Origin: Parvularia atlantis | Lineage: Eukaryota; Opisthokonta; Rotosphaerida | Length of the DNA stretch: 37,832 bases | Reading direction: 5' to 3' | Assembly (NCBI GenBank): GCA_943704415.1 | Contig: CALSCO010000583.1 | Span: 1-37,832, forward strand | Shown: positions 1 through 10,647 of the stretch, in pieces | Position numbering within the stretch: position 1 is the stretch's first letter | Layout: each line of letters opens with the position of its first letter | Notes under the pieces: generated by a model | The model's database searches: none | The model's input: the letters and a program-made list of their open reading frames with translations, nothing else | What the model was told of the DNA's origin: nothing | Translations under genes and position numbers: made by a program

Positions 1-31
<31 letters not shown>
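1..31. other. Homopolymer G run at window start
   Basis: A run of 31 G residues forms the left edge and is followed directly by an intron 3' end (ctgac branch motif, then gcag at 44-47). It interrupts the DHX35-type gene inside an intron. No biological role is visible. It is most simply a sequencing or assembly artefact at a contig end, although a genuine G/C tract in the intron cannot be excluded because this genome does contain a C16 intronic tract elsewhere. Confidence 0.7.
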
Positions 32-47
32 CTGACGCGCGGCGCAG

Positions 48-1763
48 ATGATCGTGTGCCCGCTGTTTGCGGCGCTGCCGCCGTCGCTGCAGGTGCGCGT
101 GTTTGAGCCGACGCCGCCGGGCATGCGCAAGGTCATTCTGGCGACCAACGTGGCCGAGACGTCGGTGACGATCAACGGCATCGTGTGCGTGCGCGTGTGT
201 ACGGCCGCAGCGCTGTTGACACGGCACCGCAGCCACGTCGTCGACTGCGGGCACGTCAAGGAGCGCACGTTCAACCCGCGCACGGGCATGGAGTCGCTCC
301 AGGTGCACCCGGTCAGCAAGGCGGCCGCGCGGCAGCGCAGCGGGCGCGCCGGGCGCGAGGTGCGGCGCGCTGCCGTGCGACGGGCCATGCTGACAGACCG
401 CAGACGTCGGGCAACTGCTTCCGACTGTACACCGAGCACGTGTTCCACGAGCTGCAGGAGACGGCCGTGCCGGGTGTGCGGACGCACGGTCGGCGCGGCT
501 GTGCTGAGCACACGCGGCACGTGCGCGCAGAGATCCAGCGGTGCAGCTTGGCGTCGGTGGTGCTGATGCTCAAGGCCAACAAGGCGCGTCGGGCGTGCGG
601 CTGCCTGGCGCGGCGCAGCTGACACGTGCGCTTCAGGTCGACGACGTGCTCAAGTTTGACTACCTCGACCCGCCGCCGCGCGAGTCTGGTGCGCTGCGCA
701 CCAAGTGTGCCAGAAGGCGAGCGCTGAGCCGGTTGCGCCCAGTGATCAAAGCAATCGAGGACCTGCTCGCGCTCGGGGCGATGGACACGGACGGCGCGCT
801 CACGGCGCTCGGTGTGCGCAAGACAGGCGCTCGCCGTGCACCAGCTGACGCATCGACAGGGACCGCGATGGCCGACTTTCCGATCGAGCCGCGGTACGCC
901 AAGGCGCTGCTGGCGTCGAAGGTGCGCACGGACGGGCGGGCGCGGCCGCGCTGACGGAGGGTTGCAGACGCTGCAGTGCTCGGAGGAGATGGTGTCTCTG
1001 ATCGCGCTGCTGAGCGTCGACACCGTGTTCTACTCGCCGCGCGACGACCGCGAGCGCGCCGAGGGCGTCAAGCGGCGGTTCAGCAGCAGCCTTGGTGTGC
1101 GCGGCGTGTCACGCGCGCGGTTTGTGCTGATGGCCTGGCACAGGCGACCATTGGACGCTGCTCAACGTGATGCGCGCGTACCTGGAGGCGCGGCGCGACG
1201 GGTCGTGGTGCCGCGCCAACTACGTCAACGCGCGCGCGATGAAGGAGGTCATGGTGCGTGCGGCCCGCGTGCGTGCGCCTGTGTGACCCCCGCTTACCCG
1301 CTCGCAGAAAGTGCGCGAGCAGCTCGTCGGCTTTTGCGCGCGGCACGGCATCAGCTTGGTGTCGTGCGGCGATGACCGCGATCGCCTGCTCAAGTGCCTG
1401 CTGACGGGCTTCTTCCGCAACACGGCCATGCGCCAGAGCGACGGCGCGTACAAGGTCGTCGACACGCAGGAGGTGCGCCGTCCGCGCGCGTGCTCTGCTT
1501 GGCTGACGCCGCGGCGCGCAGACGGCGCATATCCACCCGGCGTCGGTGCTGGCGCGCGGCAAGCCGGGCATCATCGTGTTTGACGAGCTGGTGCGGGCGC
1601 GCGTGCCTGAGGGCGGCAATGACGGCTCATGCACGGCGCACGTGCGCAGGTCATGACGACGAGGCCGTACGTGCGCTGCGTGAGCGTGATCGAGGGCAGC
1701 TGGCTCTCCGAGGCCGCGCCGGGCTGGTTCAGCAAGGCGGGTACGACACGCGGGTGGCGCTAG
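48..1763 (+). CDS. DHX35: DEAH-box RNA helicase, DHX35-type, C-terminal part (5' partial)
   Basis: C-terminal 384 residues of a DEAH-box RNA helicase, a family that remodels RNA in the spliceosome. Twelve exons were joined: 48-184, 233-359, 404-473, 531-583, 637-688, 743-811, 860-921, 968-1094, 1144-1253, 1308-1472, 1522-1590, 1650-1763; the sum is a multiple of three. Visible motifs include motif V-like [13 protein letters not shown], motif [10 protein letters not shown], the winged-helix/ratchet region ([24 protein letters not shown]) and the C-terminal OB-fold (IHPASVL). VDCGHVK and the C-terminal [14 protein letters not shown] match DHX35 better than DHX8/16/38. The ATPase half with the DEAH box lies left of the window. 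The intron at 584-636 is a GC-AG intron. The last codons are uncertain: splicing at 1741 could give an alternative tail. Faces the stop of the next gene 113 bp away. Confidence 0.85.
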
Positions 1764-1875
1764 ACGCGCTGGTGCGTGGCACACGTGCGTGCGTGGCGAG
1801 CGGCAGGGACGGCTCATGCGCGGCACGCGCGCAGACCGTGTGAGGCCCAAACTAAGCAAAGTTACGATTGTACAC

Positions 1876-3588
1876 TTAGGCCTCATCGGCGTGGTCGACG
1901 ACAGACAGCTCGAGCGACTGGCCGTGGGCGTTGTCTGTGGACGCGAGGCCGACGCCCGCGAAAGACGACCTGCAACGCGCGCTTTGAGCACGGGCGCGCA
2001 TGGTGGTAGTGCACACGCACTTGGGCTGCGAGGTCGTGTTCTTGTCGTCGGTGCCGCTGACGCCGGACGTGTGCACGCGCAGGGCGCCGTAGAAGCGTCT
2101 GGGATGCTCGTCAGTGGGCGCGGTGGGGTGCACCAAGCGGCAGGCACGCACAGGACCCAGTACAAGGCGCTGACGAAGACGCCTGCGGCGCGCTCGCGTG
2201 AGCGACAGGCACTGAGCGAGCGTAAAGCGCGCGCACCGAGCGAAGACGGCGTGACGAGCTCGAGCACCGACAGCGTCTTGGCGCCAGGGACGTTGCTGTA
2301 AAAGTCATAGTAGTCGGCGCTGAGGAAGACGAAGAGGGCAAAGGCGATCATGGAGAGCGGGAGCCAGAGCAGGTTGATGTTGATCTGCGAGGCGTGCGCA
2401 TGAGCGGAACGGGCGGCGGTGTGCGGGCGTGTGCGGACGATGAGGAGCATCATGCGGTTCTGCGTGTGGCGCGAGCAAGGTCAGCGTTTCGTCGGCGAGC
2501 GGCACGTGCGGCGGCGCACGTTGGTCGGCAGGTGCTTGACGATGACCTTCTTGCGGATGATGCGCACGAGGCCCGCGCCGGCCCAGACCTGGCTGAGGAA
2601 CAGCGCGAGCATGCTGATCGCTGGCGGCGATGGTGGCGGGCTGTCAGACGCCGAGCGCAGCGGTGGGTGCGCGCACTCACCGACGCAGTTGTACAGCGCC
2701 AGGTACAGGCTCGTCTCGGTGTCGGACATGCCGCGGTCGTGCGCGGCGCCGATGGCGGCGGCCATGGCGAGGAAAAAGGCGGGCACGAGCGCCATGCTAA
2801 CGATCCACAGACGCACGTGCAGCTGGATCGAGCCTTGGTCGATCACGAGGCGTGAGCGGCGGCGCAGGCGGTGCGATGCGCCGTGCGCGTACCGGGCCGC
2901 CGCATCCAGAACGCCTCGTGCTCGTCGGTCGCGAGCAGCTCGCCGTCGCCGGGCAGGGCGCGGAAGGACGCGTGGATGAACGTAACAAAGGCAAGGAAGT
3001 AGAGCGTGTACGGCAGGATGAACATGACCTCGCGCTGGACGTGCGACGTGTACGCGTCAAAGGCGACGAGGAAGGCGTGCACGGCGAAGACTGCGCGCGG
3101 CGCGCGTGTTGGCGGCGGCTAGGCGCGCGTCTGGGCGGCGGCACGCACACGCCGAGCCGAAGATGAGCTGCAGCGACGCGACCTCAATCCCGTTCGGCTG
3201 CCCTTTGCTGTTGAAGAAGCGCGCGCCGGTCTGGCGGGGCGGTCAGCACCAGTGCGGCGCAGTGCAAGGCGGCAGCGCACAGTGCTCATGCGGTCGACCA
3301 GGCCCGGCGCGAGCAGCACCACGGTGGCGATGGCGAGGCTGGCGCCGACGAGCCAGACGGTGCGGAACCTGCGACGCGGACGCGACGCAGGCGCGACGCG
3401 GCGTTTCAGGCTGCGTGCGGCACGGCGGCGGCACGCACCAGTCGCCGTCGACGCAGCCGACGACCGTGACGCGCCTGTGGGGGCGGGGGGCGCGCGTTGG
3501 GGGTCGCGGGTGTGCGCGCGCGCAAGGGCGGCGCGCACCAGTCGCAGAAGGGCACGCCGCCTGCGGGGTTGAGCAGCTGCGCGCGCAT
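1876..3588 (-). CDS. Orphan seven-transmembrane protein
   Basis: A protein of roughly 390 residues with about seven hydrophobic helices; I do not recognise the family. Joined exons begin at ATG 3588 (MRAQLLNPAGG). A short Cys-containing N-terminus precedes helix 1 (LVGASLAIATVVLLAPGL), helix 2 (LQLIFGSAFFAVHAFLVAF), helix 3 (VMFILPYTLYFLAFVTF), helix 4 (LWIVSMALVPAFFLAMAAA), helix 5 (ISMLALFLSQVWAGAGLV), helix 6 (NLLWLPLSMIAFALFVFLSA) and a less certain helix 7 before a soluble Ser/Asp-rich tail ending HADEA. A basic loop (RIIRKKVIVKHLP) follows helix 5. Introns with GTGCG-type donors were placed at 3475-3538, 3369-3438 and several further points. Seven helices with a soluble tail suggest a receptor- or transporter-like topology, but this is inference only. 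It lies 121 bp downstream of the FPGT stop on the same strand. Confidence 0.7.
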
Positions 3589-3709
3589 GGTCTGTGCAGT
3601 GCTGGTTGCGCGTCAGCCCGCACACGGCGTCTTGCAGCGCGGCAACGAGGTCGAGGCGCGCGCGCAAAAGTCTTTCTCCGCAGTGTCGCGCAGCAAGCAA
3701 ACACACACA

Positions 3710-5672
3710 TCAACAACACAGCTTGAGAAGGTCGGCGAGGGACAGGCGCGGGCGATCGGCGGGCAGCACGCCGACCGCGAGGGCTACGCCGGCGGCGGAC
3801 GCCTCGGCGCGCGTTGCAAAGCCGGACGGGAACACGGGCGCGTCCCAGCGCGATCTGGCGGTGCAGCGCAGGCGCGCCGGTCCGATCGTCGCCGTGGGCG
3901 CGTCGACGGGGCCCTTAAGGTCGTCGTCGATCGCGAGCGTGACGGGCGCGAAGCCGTGGTGGCGCGTGTGCAGCACGAAGAGCAGCGTGCGCGGCGGGAT
4001 GACGGCGTGCGGCGCGAGCTCGACGTCGCTGATGACGCACTCGGCGCCGATGCGGCAGTGCGCGCCGACCGAGCAACGCTCGAGCACCGTCCGAGCGCCG
4101 ATCTGCACTGACGCCGCGTTCGCAAACGTGCACGCCATCGCCGCCACGCGCTCGCACGCCGGCGCGGGCGACACGGCCGGCACAAGCCGCTGCAGCCCGA
4201 GTTCGGCGGCGAAGACGTCGTCGTTGCACAGGTGGTGCAGGTACTCGTCGACTGTGCCAAGGTGGTAGAACCTGCCGCGGCGGCGTGACGGTGAGCACGC
4301 TTGTGCGACGGGTGAGAGGGTGCGCTCACTTGGACGTGTTGAGCACGAGCGCGTGCAGCGGCGTCCCGTGCAGCTGCGCGAAGAGCTCGCGGCGCACGGC
4401 GTCGGTCGCGTAGCCGTCGTCAGTGTCGCGCCCGAGCGCCTGCAGAAGGTCGCCGTAGGCGTCGATCTCGTCGCGCAGCGGACCGAGCGTCTCGGCGATC
4501 TGCGACCGTGTCGATCAGCTGGCGGCGGTGCGCAACACGGGCTCAGCTCGCACCTGCACGAGCCGGTGCGCCGTCGCGCGGTCGAAGAAGAAGACGCTGT
4601 CGGTGTAGACGCGGCCGTCGGGCAGCACGGCGCCGTGTGTGTGCATCGCCTGTGCGCGCGGTTTGTGCAGGAAGCGCCGGACCGGCACGACGCCGTCCTC
4701 GGCCGTGTCGAGGCAGAACACGCCGTGCGTCTCGCCTGTGAGTCGGCGTGAGCACAATGTGTGTGCGCGCGCGTCGTGCGCACCGATGGCCAGCGGGCTC
4801 GGGTGCGCCAGCGCCACAAAGCCCGGCCGGTCCAGGTCGAGCCGGTCAAAGTCTGCCGGCACGGTCAGCGCTCGCACACGGACGGCGGCGTGCAGCCAAA
4901 CCGGCGACGTGGAACAGCTCGATGTCGTCGGCGCAGGTCACAAAGACGCTCTGCGCGCGCGTGTGAGCGCAGGCGGCAAGATGCACACGGCGAGCGCGCA
5001 CCCCGGGGCGCATGCGTGCCGGGAAGCGCGCGTACATGACCAGCTTGAGCTCGAGCATGTCGGCGGGCCCGTCGTCGCTGATCGCTGGCATGGGGCTGAG
5101 CTTGTGCGCGCGCGCGTTGTGTGCCGTTGCGCGCACCGAGCGGCAGCGTCGTGAAGATCTTGCCGACGGCGCTGACGTGCGGCAGGCGCTTGCTGAAGCC
5201 GCCGGCGAGTACGAGCAGGATGCGCGCTGGGGGGAGCGCCCACGCTGAGTCAGATGGGGCGGATGGCGTCGGCGCGGCACGGCACCGTTGTCGAGCGACG
5301 TCGCGTCGCGCGTGCGCACGAGATGCTGCAGCGTAAGCAGCGTGCACCCGCCGTTGCCGACCTTGGGCCCGGGCGGGTCGGCGAGCACGACATACTCGAT
5401 CGCGGCCGGGATGCGCCGCGTGCGCCGCCGCGCCTCGATCTGCGCCGTGTACGCAGCCGCCTACAGCGCGGGGTTGGCCGCCGGGCGCAACGTGGGCGGC
5501 GCGTGCCTGGGCCTCGTCGCCCGCCGTGAGCACGACGACATCCCATCGCGGCGCCTTCGCGTCGTCCGCGAGCCACCGGCGGTACGTGCGCAGGTTGGCC
5601 TGCGTCCAGCCGTGAGGTGATGTGCGCGTGCATTGGCGGTTGGTCGCTAACCTCGTGTGCAGATCGCAGCAT
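3710..5672 (-). CDS. FPGT: Fucose-1-phosphate guanylyltransferase (GDP-fucose pyrophosphorylase)
   Basis: Makes GDP-L-fucose from GTP and fucose-1-phosphate in the cytosolic fucose salvage route. Ten exons give 495 residues in frame: 5652-5672, 5492-5599, 5286-5439, 5226-5137, 5084-5002, 4950-4902, 4852-4784, 4735-4554, 4499-4330, 4271-3710. Family landmarks appear in order: WDVVVLTAGDE, GPKVGNGGCTLLTLQ, the pyrophosphorylase signature GGFSKRLPHVSAVGKIF, VFVTCADDIELF, DRPGFVALAHPSPLAIG, ETHGVF, RRFLHKP, EIDAYGDLLQALG, KFYHLGTVDEYL and a left-handed-helix-like C-terminal region. The start (MLRSAHE) is a 21-nt first exon joined through a 52-nt phase-0 intron; this choice gives a sensible N-terminus but no upstream evidence confirms it. 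Length and architecture match animal FPGT, with no kinase domain of the plant bifunctional FKGP. No fucokinase gene is seen nearby. Confidence 0.9.
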
Positions 5673-5721
5673 TGCACTTTGGTCACACGCGAAAACCACA
5701 GACTGCACAGTGCACACACGG

Positions 5722-7119
5722 TCACTCGTCGCCCTGCTTCTGCTGCGCGTTCAGGTACGCTGCGGGCGGACGAGGCAAGTCAGCGTGCACGCGCGCGACG
5801 CACAGACACGCACCGATGTAGTCGTCGTACTGCAGGCGCATCTGCGTCCGGTTGACCGCCTGCGAGCGCAGCCGCCCGTCCTCGAGGTACAGGCAGCGGT
5901 CGGCGTAGCACTCGATGTCGGGGTTGTGTGTGACCATCATGCACGTCGTCTTGCGCTCGAGATTGATCTGGCGCACGGGTGGCGCGTAAGCGATCGGCCG
6001 TCGGAGCGCAGATGTTGGCGCGCGTGCCTTGAGCAGCAGGTCCATGATGTCGATCGTGTTGCGCGTGTCGAGATCGCCCGTCGGCTCGTCCAGCAGGAGG
6101 ATCTCGGGTTCATTTGCGAGCGCGCGTGCAATTGTGCTGCGGTGCGCATCGCGTCAGCGCCGGGCGCGCGTGTCACCGTGGGAGTGCAGCGTACACGCGC
6201 TGCTGCTCGCCGCCAGACAATTCGGACGGCTACGCGCGCGTTTGTGCGTCAGTCGCGCACCGGTTGGTCCAGCGAGGCGACGCGCACCAGGTGCTCGACG
6301 CGGTCGCGCAGGCCGACGACTAGGCGCGGAGCTAGTCAGCACTGGCTCTACGTGCAGACAACGCACGCACGGCGCAGCAGCTCGAGCGTGCGCTTCTTGC
6401 GCTCGCTCGCGCTGAGCTTGCCCAGGATCGTCATCGGCAGCTCGACGTTCTCGTACGCGGACAGGTTGGCGAGCAGGTTGAACGTCTGGAAGACGAAGCC
6501 TGGGTGGAGCGCCGCACGCGTCAAGTGTCTGAGCCATGCCGGCGCACACGTGCCTATCCGTCGCAGGCGCAGGTCAGCGAGGTACGCGTCGGTCGAGTTG
6601 TCGTCAACGACCTCGCCGAGCAGCTCGACCTGCGCGTGCGCTCGGTGAGCACGACGGACGCGAGTGCGCGTGGGGAGGGTGTACGTGCCTTGCCGGTCGT
6701 GGCGCGGTCGATGGTGCCGAGCACGTTGAGCAGGCTCGTCTTGCCGCCGCCCGACGGCCCGCGCAGCATCACAAACTCGCCGCTGTTAAACGCACGCGTC
6801 GGCACCCGGAGCGACACGCTCGCGCGCGTGCCACGCACCGGCGGATGGGGTAGAACTCCGAGTCGGGCGCGAGGTGGATGTCGCTCAGCGCCCGCACCGA
6901 GTCGTCGCGTCCGGCGATCTTGTAGGCTGTGGACACGTCAGCCCGGGTTCGCGCGTGTGGCGCGTGCGCCGTTCGCGTGCGCGCACTCTTGGACAGGTGG
7001 TACACGCTGATGACGGGCGCGCCCAGCTGCTTGCGCGCGGCCAGCTCGCGCACCTCGGCCGGCAGGCGCGCGGTCCACGCGCCCTCGCCGGTCGCGTGCA
7101 CAGCCTCGAGCGCGGCCAT
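5722..7119 (-). CDS. LolD/MacB-like ABC transporter ATP-binding protein
   Basis: A stand-alone ABC ATPase of about 270 residues without membrane helices. The order is canonical: short N-terminus from ATG 7119 (MAALEAVHATGEG), VYHLSKTYKIAG, FYPIRRGEFVMLRGPSGGGKTS (Walker A GPSGGGKTS), IGFVFQTFNLL (Q-loop), LSGGEQQRV (signature), EILLLDEPTGDLDT (Walker B and D-loop), MMVTHNPDIECYAD (H-loop). The DEPTGDLD and GFVFQ..NLL wording is typical of the bacterial LolD/MacB/FtsE-like clade, known in some protists as the ABCH-type group. A partner permease is expected but none lies in the window. Introns are typical of the host, and three of them are GC-AG (6630-6688, 6500-6553, 5968-6027). The C-terminus ends in a charged QQKQGDE tail. 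It is transcribed away from CHK1 with only 72 bp between start codons, and 49 bp separate its stop from the FPGT start. Confidence 0.85.
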
Positions 7120-7191
7120 GCTTTGGCAATGCTTCAGCGGTGCAAAACAGACGTGGCCGCGTGTCATACTTTGTTTCGCGCTGCCGTTACG
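7120..7191. promoter_or_regulatory. 72-bp divergent intergenic region (ABC ATPase / CHK1)
   Basis: The two start codons face away from each other across 72 bp, so both promoters must lie here or inside the neighbouring coding sequence. The stretch is a little less GC-rich than the genes and contains catactttgtttcgc, but I see no clear TATA or CCAAT box. Assignment as a bidirectional promoter rests on geometry alone. Confidence 0.4.
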
Positions 7192-9683
7192 ATGCTGTCG
7201 CCGCTGCGCGCGAGCGACGCGCCGGTGCGCGACGGGCCGTGACCGCGGCTGCGGCTGCGGCTGCGGCTCCTGACGTCGCGTGCGCAGAACCCGACGATGC
7301 TCGGCTCGCCCTCGCGCACGCTGTTCAACAAGCCCGTCGGCGGCAAGTATCTGCTCAAGGTCCGTGGCACGCGCGAAGGTGGCGCTGTGCTGAGCGGGCC
7401 GGCGCGTGGCAGGAGACGATCGGGCAGGGCGCGTACGGCAAGGTCAAGCTGGCGCTGACGACCAAGACGTCGACGTATGTGGCGATCAAGATCCTGCCGC
7501 GGTCGCCGCGGACGCAGCAGATCGTGCGCAAGGAGCTCAACATCCTCGGCGCGCTCAAGCACCGCAACATCGTGCGGTTCATCGAGAGCCTGGACGACGA
7601 GCACAACACGTACATCGTGATGGAGCACTCGACCGGCGGCGAGCTCTTTGACAAGGTCGAGCCCGACCACGGCGTCGCGCCCGAGCTCGCCCACTTTTAC
7701 TTTCGCCAGCTCATCAGTGCCGTGGTGCGTGTTGGGAGGGCGGTGCTGTGCGTGGGCGAGTGGGTCTGTGGTTTCCGTGGGCGGCTGGTTGTCGTGGATG
7801 TGGTGTGTGCGTGGGTGTGCTTGTGGTTGGTCTGCGGGGCGGGGACTGCGGCTTTCGCACGCACGCGCGCACGCACACCGCACCCCGTCCTCAGGCAAAC
7901 GCCGACGCTGCCCTCGCTCGCAGAAGTACCTGCACTCGAAAGGCGTGTGCCACCGCGACCTGAAACCCGAAAACATCCTCCTGGACGAGTACGGTGCGTG
8001 CGTGCGGCTGGCGGTGTGCGTGGGGCGGCTGACCAGCGAGACAGGGTCTCTGCAGATCGCCGACTTTGGCTGCGCGTCCGTCTTCCGCTTCAAGAACCAG
8101 GAGAAGGCGCTGACGGACTTAGTGGGCTCGGCGCCGTACATCGCGCCCGAGGTGCGCGCGGTCGTGCGTGTGTGTGTGTGTGTGTGCGCGTACGTGCGTC
8201 TGACGTGTTGCGCGCGCGCGACGACCTCAGCTGCGACGGCCGCCGTACATCGCGCAGCCGGTCGACCTGTGGTCGTGCGGGATCATCCTCTACGTGCTGC
8301 TCGCGGGCAGTGCGTCGCGCGCGTGCGTGAGTGCGCTGCAGTGCGGCTGAGCACACACACGGCCTAGATACGCCGTGGGACGAGGCCACCGAGCACAGCC
8401 AGGAGTTTCGGATGTACCTCGACGGCTCGCTGCTGCTGTACCAGCCGTGGACCGACCACCCACAGATCCTGCGTGCGTCGTGCGCCGGGTTCTGTGCGCT
8501 GCTGCTGCTGACGGCACGTGATGCACGCAGCACTGCTCCGGGGCCTGCTCACGGTCGACCCGTCCGAGCGGTACACGATCGTGGACGTCGAGGCCGATCC
8601 GTGGTTCAGCGCGTACGTGCACACGCGCTTTCGCTGGCTGGTGCTGACCGCTCGCCGGCGTGCAGACACGACGCGCTGCTGGCCGCTGGTGCGCGCGCGT
8701 GCGTGCGCGAAGGTTTGTCCGGGTCTGAGTACGCCGCGCGCAGTCGAGCGGCGGGAGACGCAGGCGGCGACGCAGCTCATCGAGAAGGTTGCGCTCGGGC
8801 TGGCGCGGCCGTACCAGTGCGTGCTCTGTGCGCGCGTTCGCGTTGCGGGCGCTGACGTTGAGCGTGTGTGTGTGTGTGTGTGTGGCAGGCGCCTGGTCGA
8901 GGGCTGCTCGCAGCACACGGTCGGCAACCCGTTCTTGATCGACGCCGCGGCGCACCAGCGCATCACGTCGTTCTCGCAGCCGACGCCGCACGCGGTCGCG
9001 GGGTCGTTCATGGCGTCGAGCTCGTTTGTGGCGTCGGGCTCGTTTGTGGCGTCGCAACGCACGAGCGCGCCGTCCAACATGGGCGAGCTCGCGGTCAAGC
9101 TCAAGCGGTTCTACGTCAGCAGCCCCAAGTTTGCCGTCGTCAAGCGCATCTCGGACGTGCTTGAGAGCGCGCAGTACGCCCACGAGACGCACATGAGCAC
9201 CTCCAAGGTACCCACTCAGCTGGCGTGGCTTGTTGCGGTTGGGCTGGTGCGGTTGGGCTGGTGTGCTTGGCGTGGCTTGGCTTCATGCGTTTGGGCAGGT
9301 CATGGCTGGGTGGAACGCACGCACGCACCGCTCGCGCACGCATGCGCACCGCTCGCAAGCACGCCACCAACCGCAACACGACGCGCGCAGATCAACATCA
9401 GCACGAGCGACAAGCGCAAGTGCCCCGTCGTGGGCATGATCTCGGTCGACGCGTTCAAAGCGCAGGGCACGCACATCTGCCTCGTCGTGTTCCGGCGCAA
9501 GCGCGTGCGTTGCGACTGCGGACCGCGCAGCCAGCACGCTGACGCGCGCCCACACAGGGCGACCCGATCGAGTTTATGCGCATCTTCTTCCACGTGGCCC
9601 GCGCGCTCAGCGACATCTTCGTGCCCGAGCCCACCCTGGTCGAGCTGGCCGAGCCCGTGCGTGAGGCATTCACAATGGGCTGA
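7192..9683 (+). CDS. CHK1: Checkpoint kinase CHK1
   Basis: Serine/threonine kinase of the DNA-damage and replication checkpoint, normally activated by ATR in the nucleus. Thirteen exons give 504 residues in frame (7192-7224, 7288-7359, 7413-7724, 7924-7993, 8045-8151, 8231-8309, 8368-8472, 8531-8612, 8666-8688, 8744-8816, 8889-9207, 9391-9504, 9558-9683). Kinase motifs: GQGAYGKV glycine loop, VAIK lysine, GGELFDKVEPDHG (CHK1-typical), HRDLKPEN, IADFGCASVF, GSAPYIAPE, PVDLWSCGIILY. After the kinase the linker holds ITSFSQPT, strikingly like the ISFSQPT of animal CHK1, then a Ser-rich stretch and a KA1-like C-terminal domain (KLKRFYVSSPKF to GDPIEFMRIFFHV). Ser/Gln pairs are few, so ATR sites are not obvious. 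Two introns (7725-7923 and 9208-9390) are three to four times the local norm. The stop lies 46 bp from the stop of the convergent bZIP gene. Confidence 0.93.
8168..8186. repeat. (GT)n microsatellite in CHK1 intron
   Basis: About nine GT units sit inside the 79-nt CHK1 intron 8152-8230, between donor and branch region. A similar tract lies in another CHK1 intron (8864-8884), ending just before its acceptor. Both are simple repeats confined to introns. Confidence 0.8.
8864..8884. repeat. (GT)n microsatellite next to a CHK1 splice acceptor
   Basis: About ten GT units run to within a few bases of the acceptor (cag at 8886-8888) of the CHK1 intron 8817-8888. They separate the branch-like motif gctgacg at 8851-8857 from the acceptor, so this intron has an unusually long branch-to-acceptor distance. 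Length variation here could influence splicing, which is an inference. Confidence 0.75.
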
Positions 9684-9729
9684 GAGCGAGTTGTACAGAC
9701 AAGCCAGAGGGGCAGGCGCTGTTCACTGT

Positions 9730-10604
9730 TCACGGGCGCGAGCCAGACGAAAACACCGGAGACGCGAGGCCTGCGGTGCCGTGCACGGGCCCGGCGAGGT
9801 GCCCCCTGCCGTTGGCGGTGGTGGGCGAGGTCGAGTTGGACGGCGGGCCGGAGAGCATGGTGGCGTAGTCCATCATCGCGGCGGCCGAGGCGCCGGCGTA
9901 GTCGCGCTCGCGGTGCAGGCGCGCGTCGGCCATCTCGCGGCGCAGGCGCTTGAGCTCGCGCGTGACCTCCTTGTTGCGCACGGTGAGGATCTTGACCTTG
10001 TGCTCGAGCTCGATCACGTACTCCTTCTTCTTCTCGCGGCTGCGGCGCGCGGCGATGCGGTTGCGCTCCTGGCGCTTGAGCTGCGGGCCGGTCTTCTCGC
10101 CCGTGCCGATCGCGCCGCCGCCGTCGAGGCCGCCGTACGCGCTGAGACCGTCCGTGGGCGAGAGCACGGCCGAGTCGTCGAGCGGCGAGGGGATCATGAG
10201 GTCGTCCACGCCGACGTACGTGCCCTGGTGAAGGTGGTGGTGCTCGAGCTTGACGGCCTGCGGCGGCGACGCCGCGAACCCGTCGACGCTCTGGCCCTCC
10301 TCGCCGATGCTGCCGCTGGCCGCGTGCTCGGCATCCTGCAGCTGCTGGTGCCACGCGGGCGTCTGGGCAAAGGCGCGCTGCTGCTGCTGGTGGTGCTGCT
10401 GCTGCTGGTAGTGCTGCTGGTGTTGGTGCTGCTGGTGTTGGTGCTGCTGGTGCTGGTGCTGGTGCGCGGCGAGGTGGCCGCGGCGGTCGTGGTCGTGGTG
10501 GCTGTGCTGGTGCCGATGCGTGTGGTGCGGCTCGTGCGGCTGCGTGGGCGACTGCAGGCGCACGAGGTCCAGCGACCGGTTCAGGGCCTCCTCGGTCGGC
10601 GTCA

Positions 10605-10647
<43 letters not shown>

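Noticed and set aside
3710-4849. Long minus-strand frame taken as a single-exon gene
   Set aside because: Only its last part (3710-4271) is coding; upstream it passes through introns out of frame. The FPGT exon chain explains the region better.
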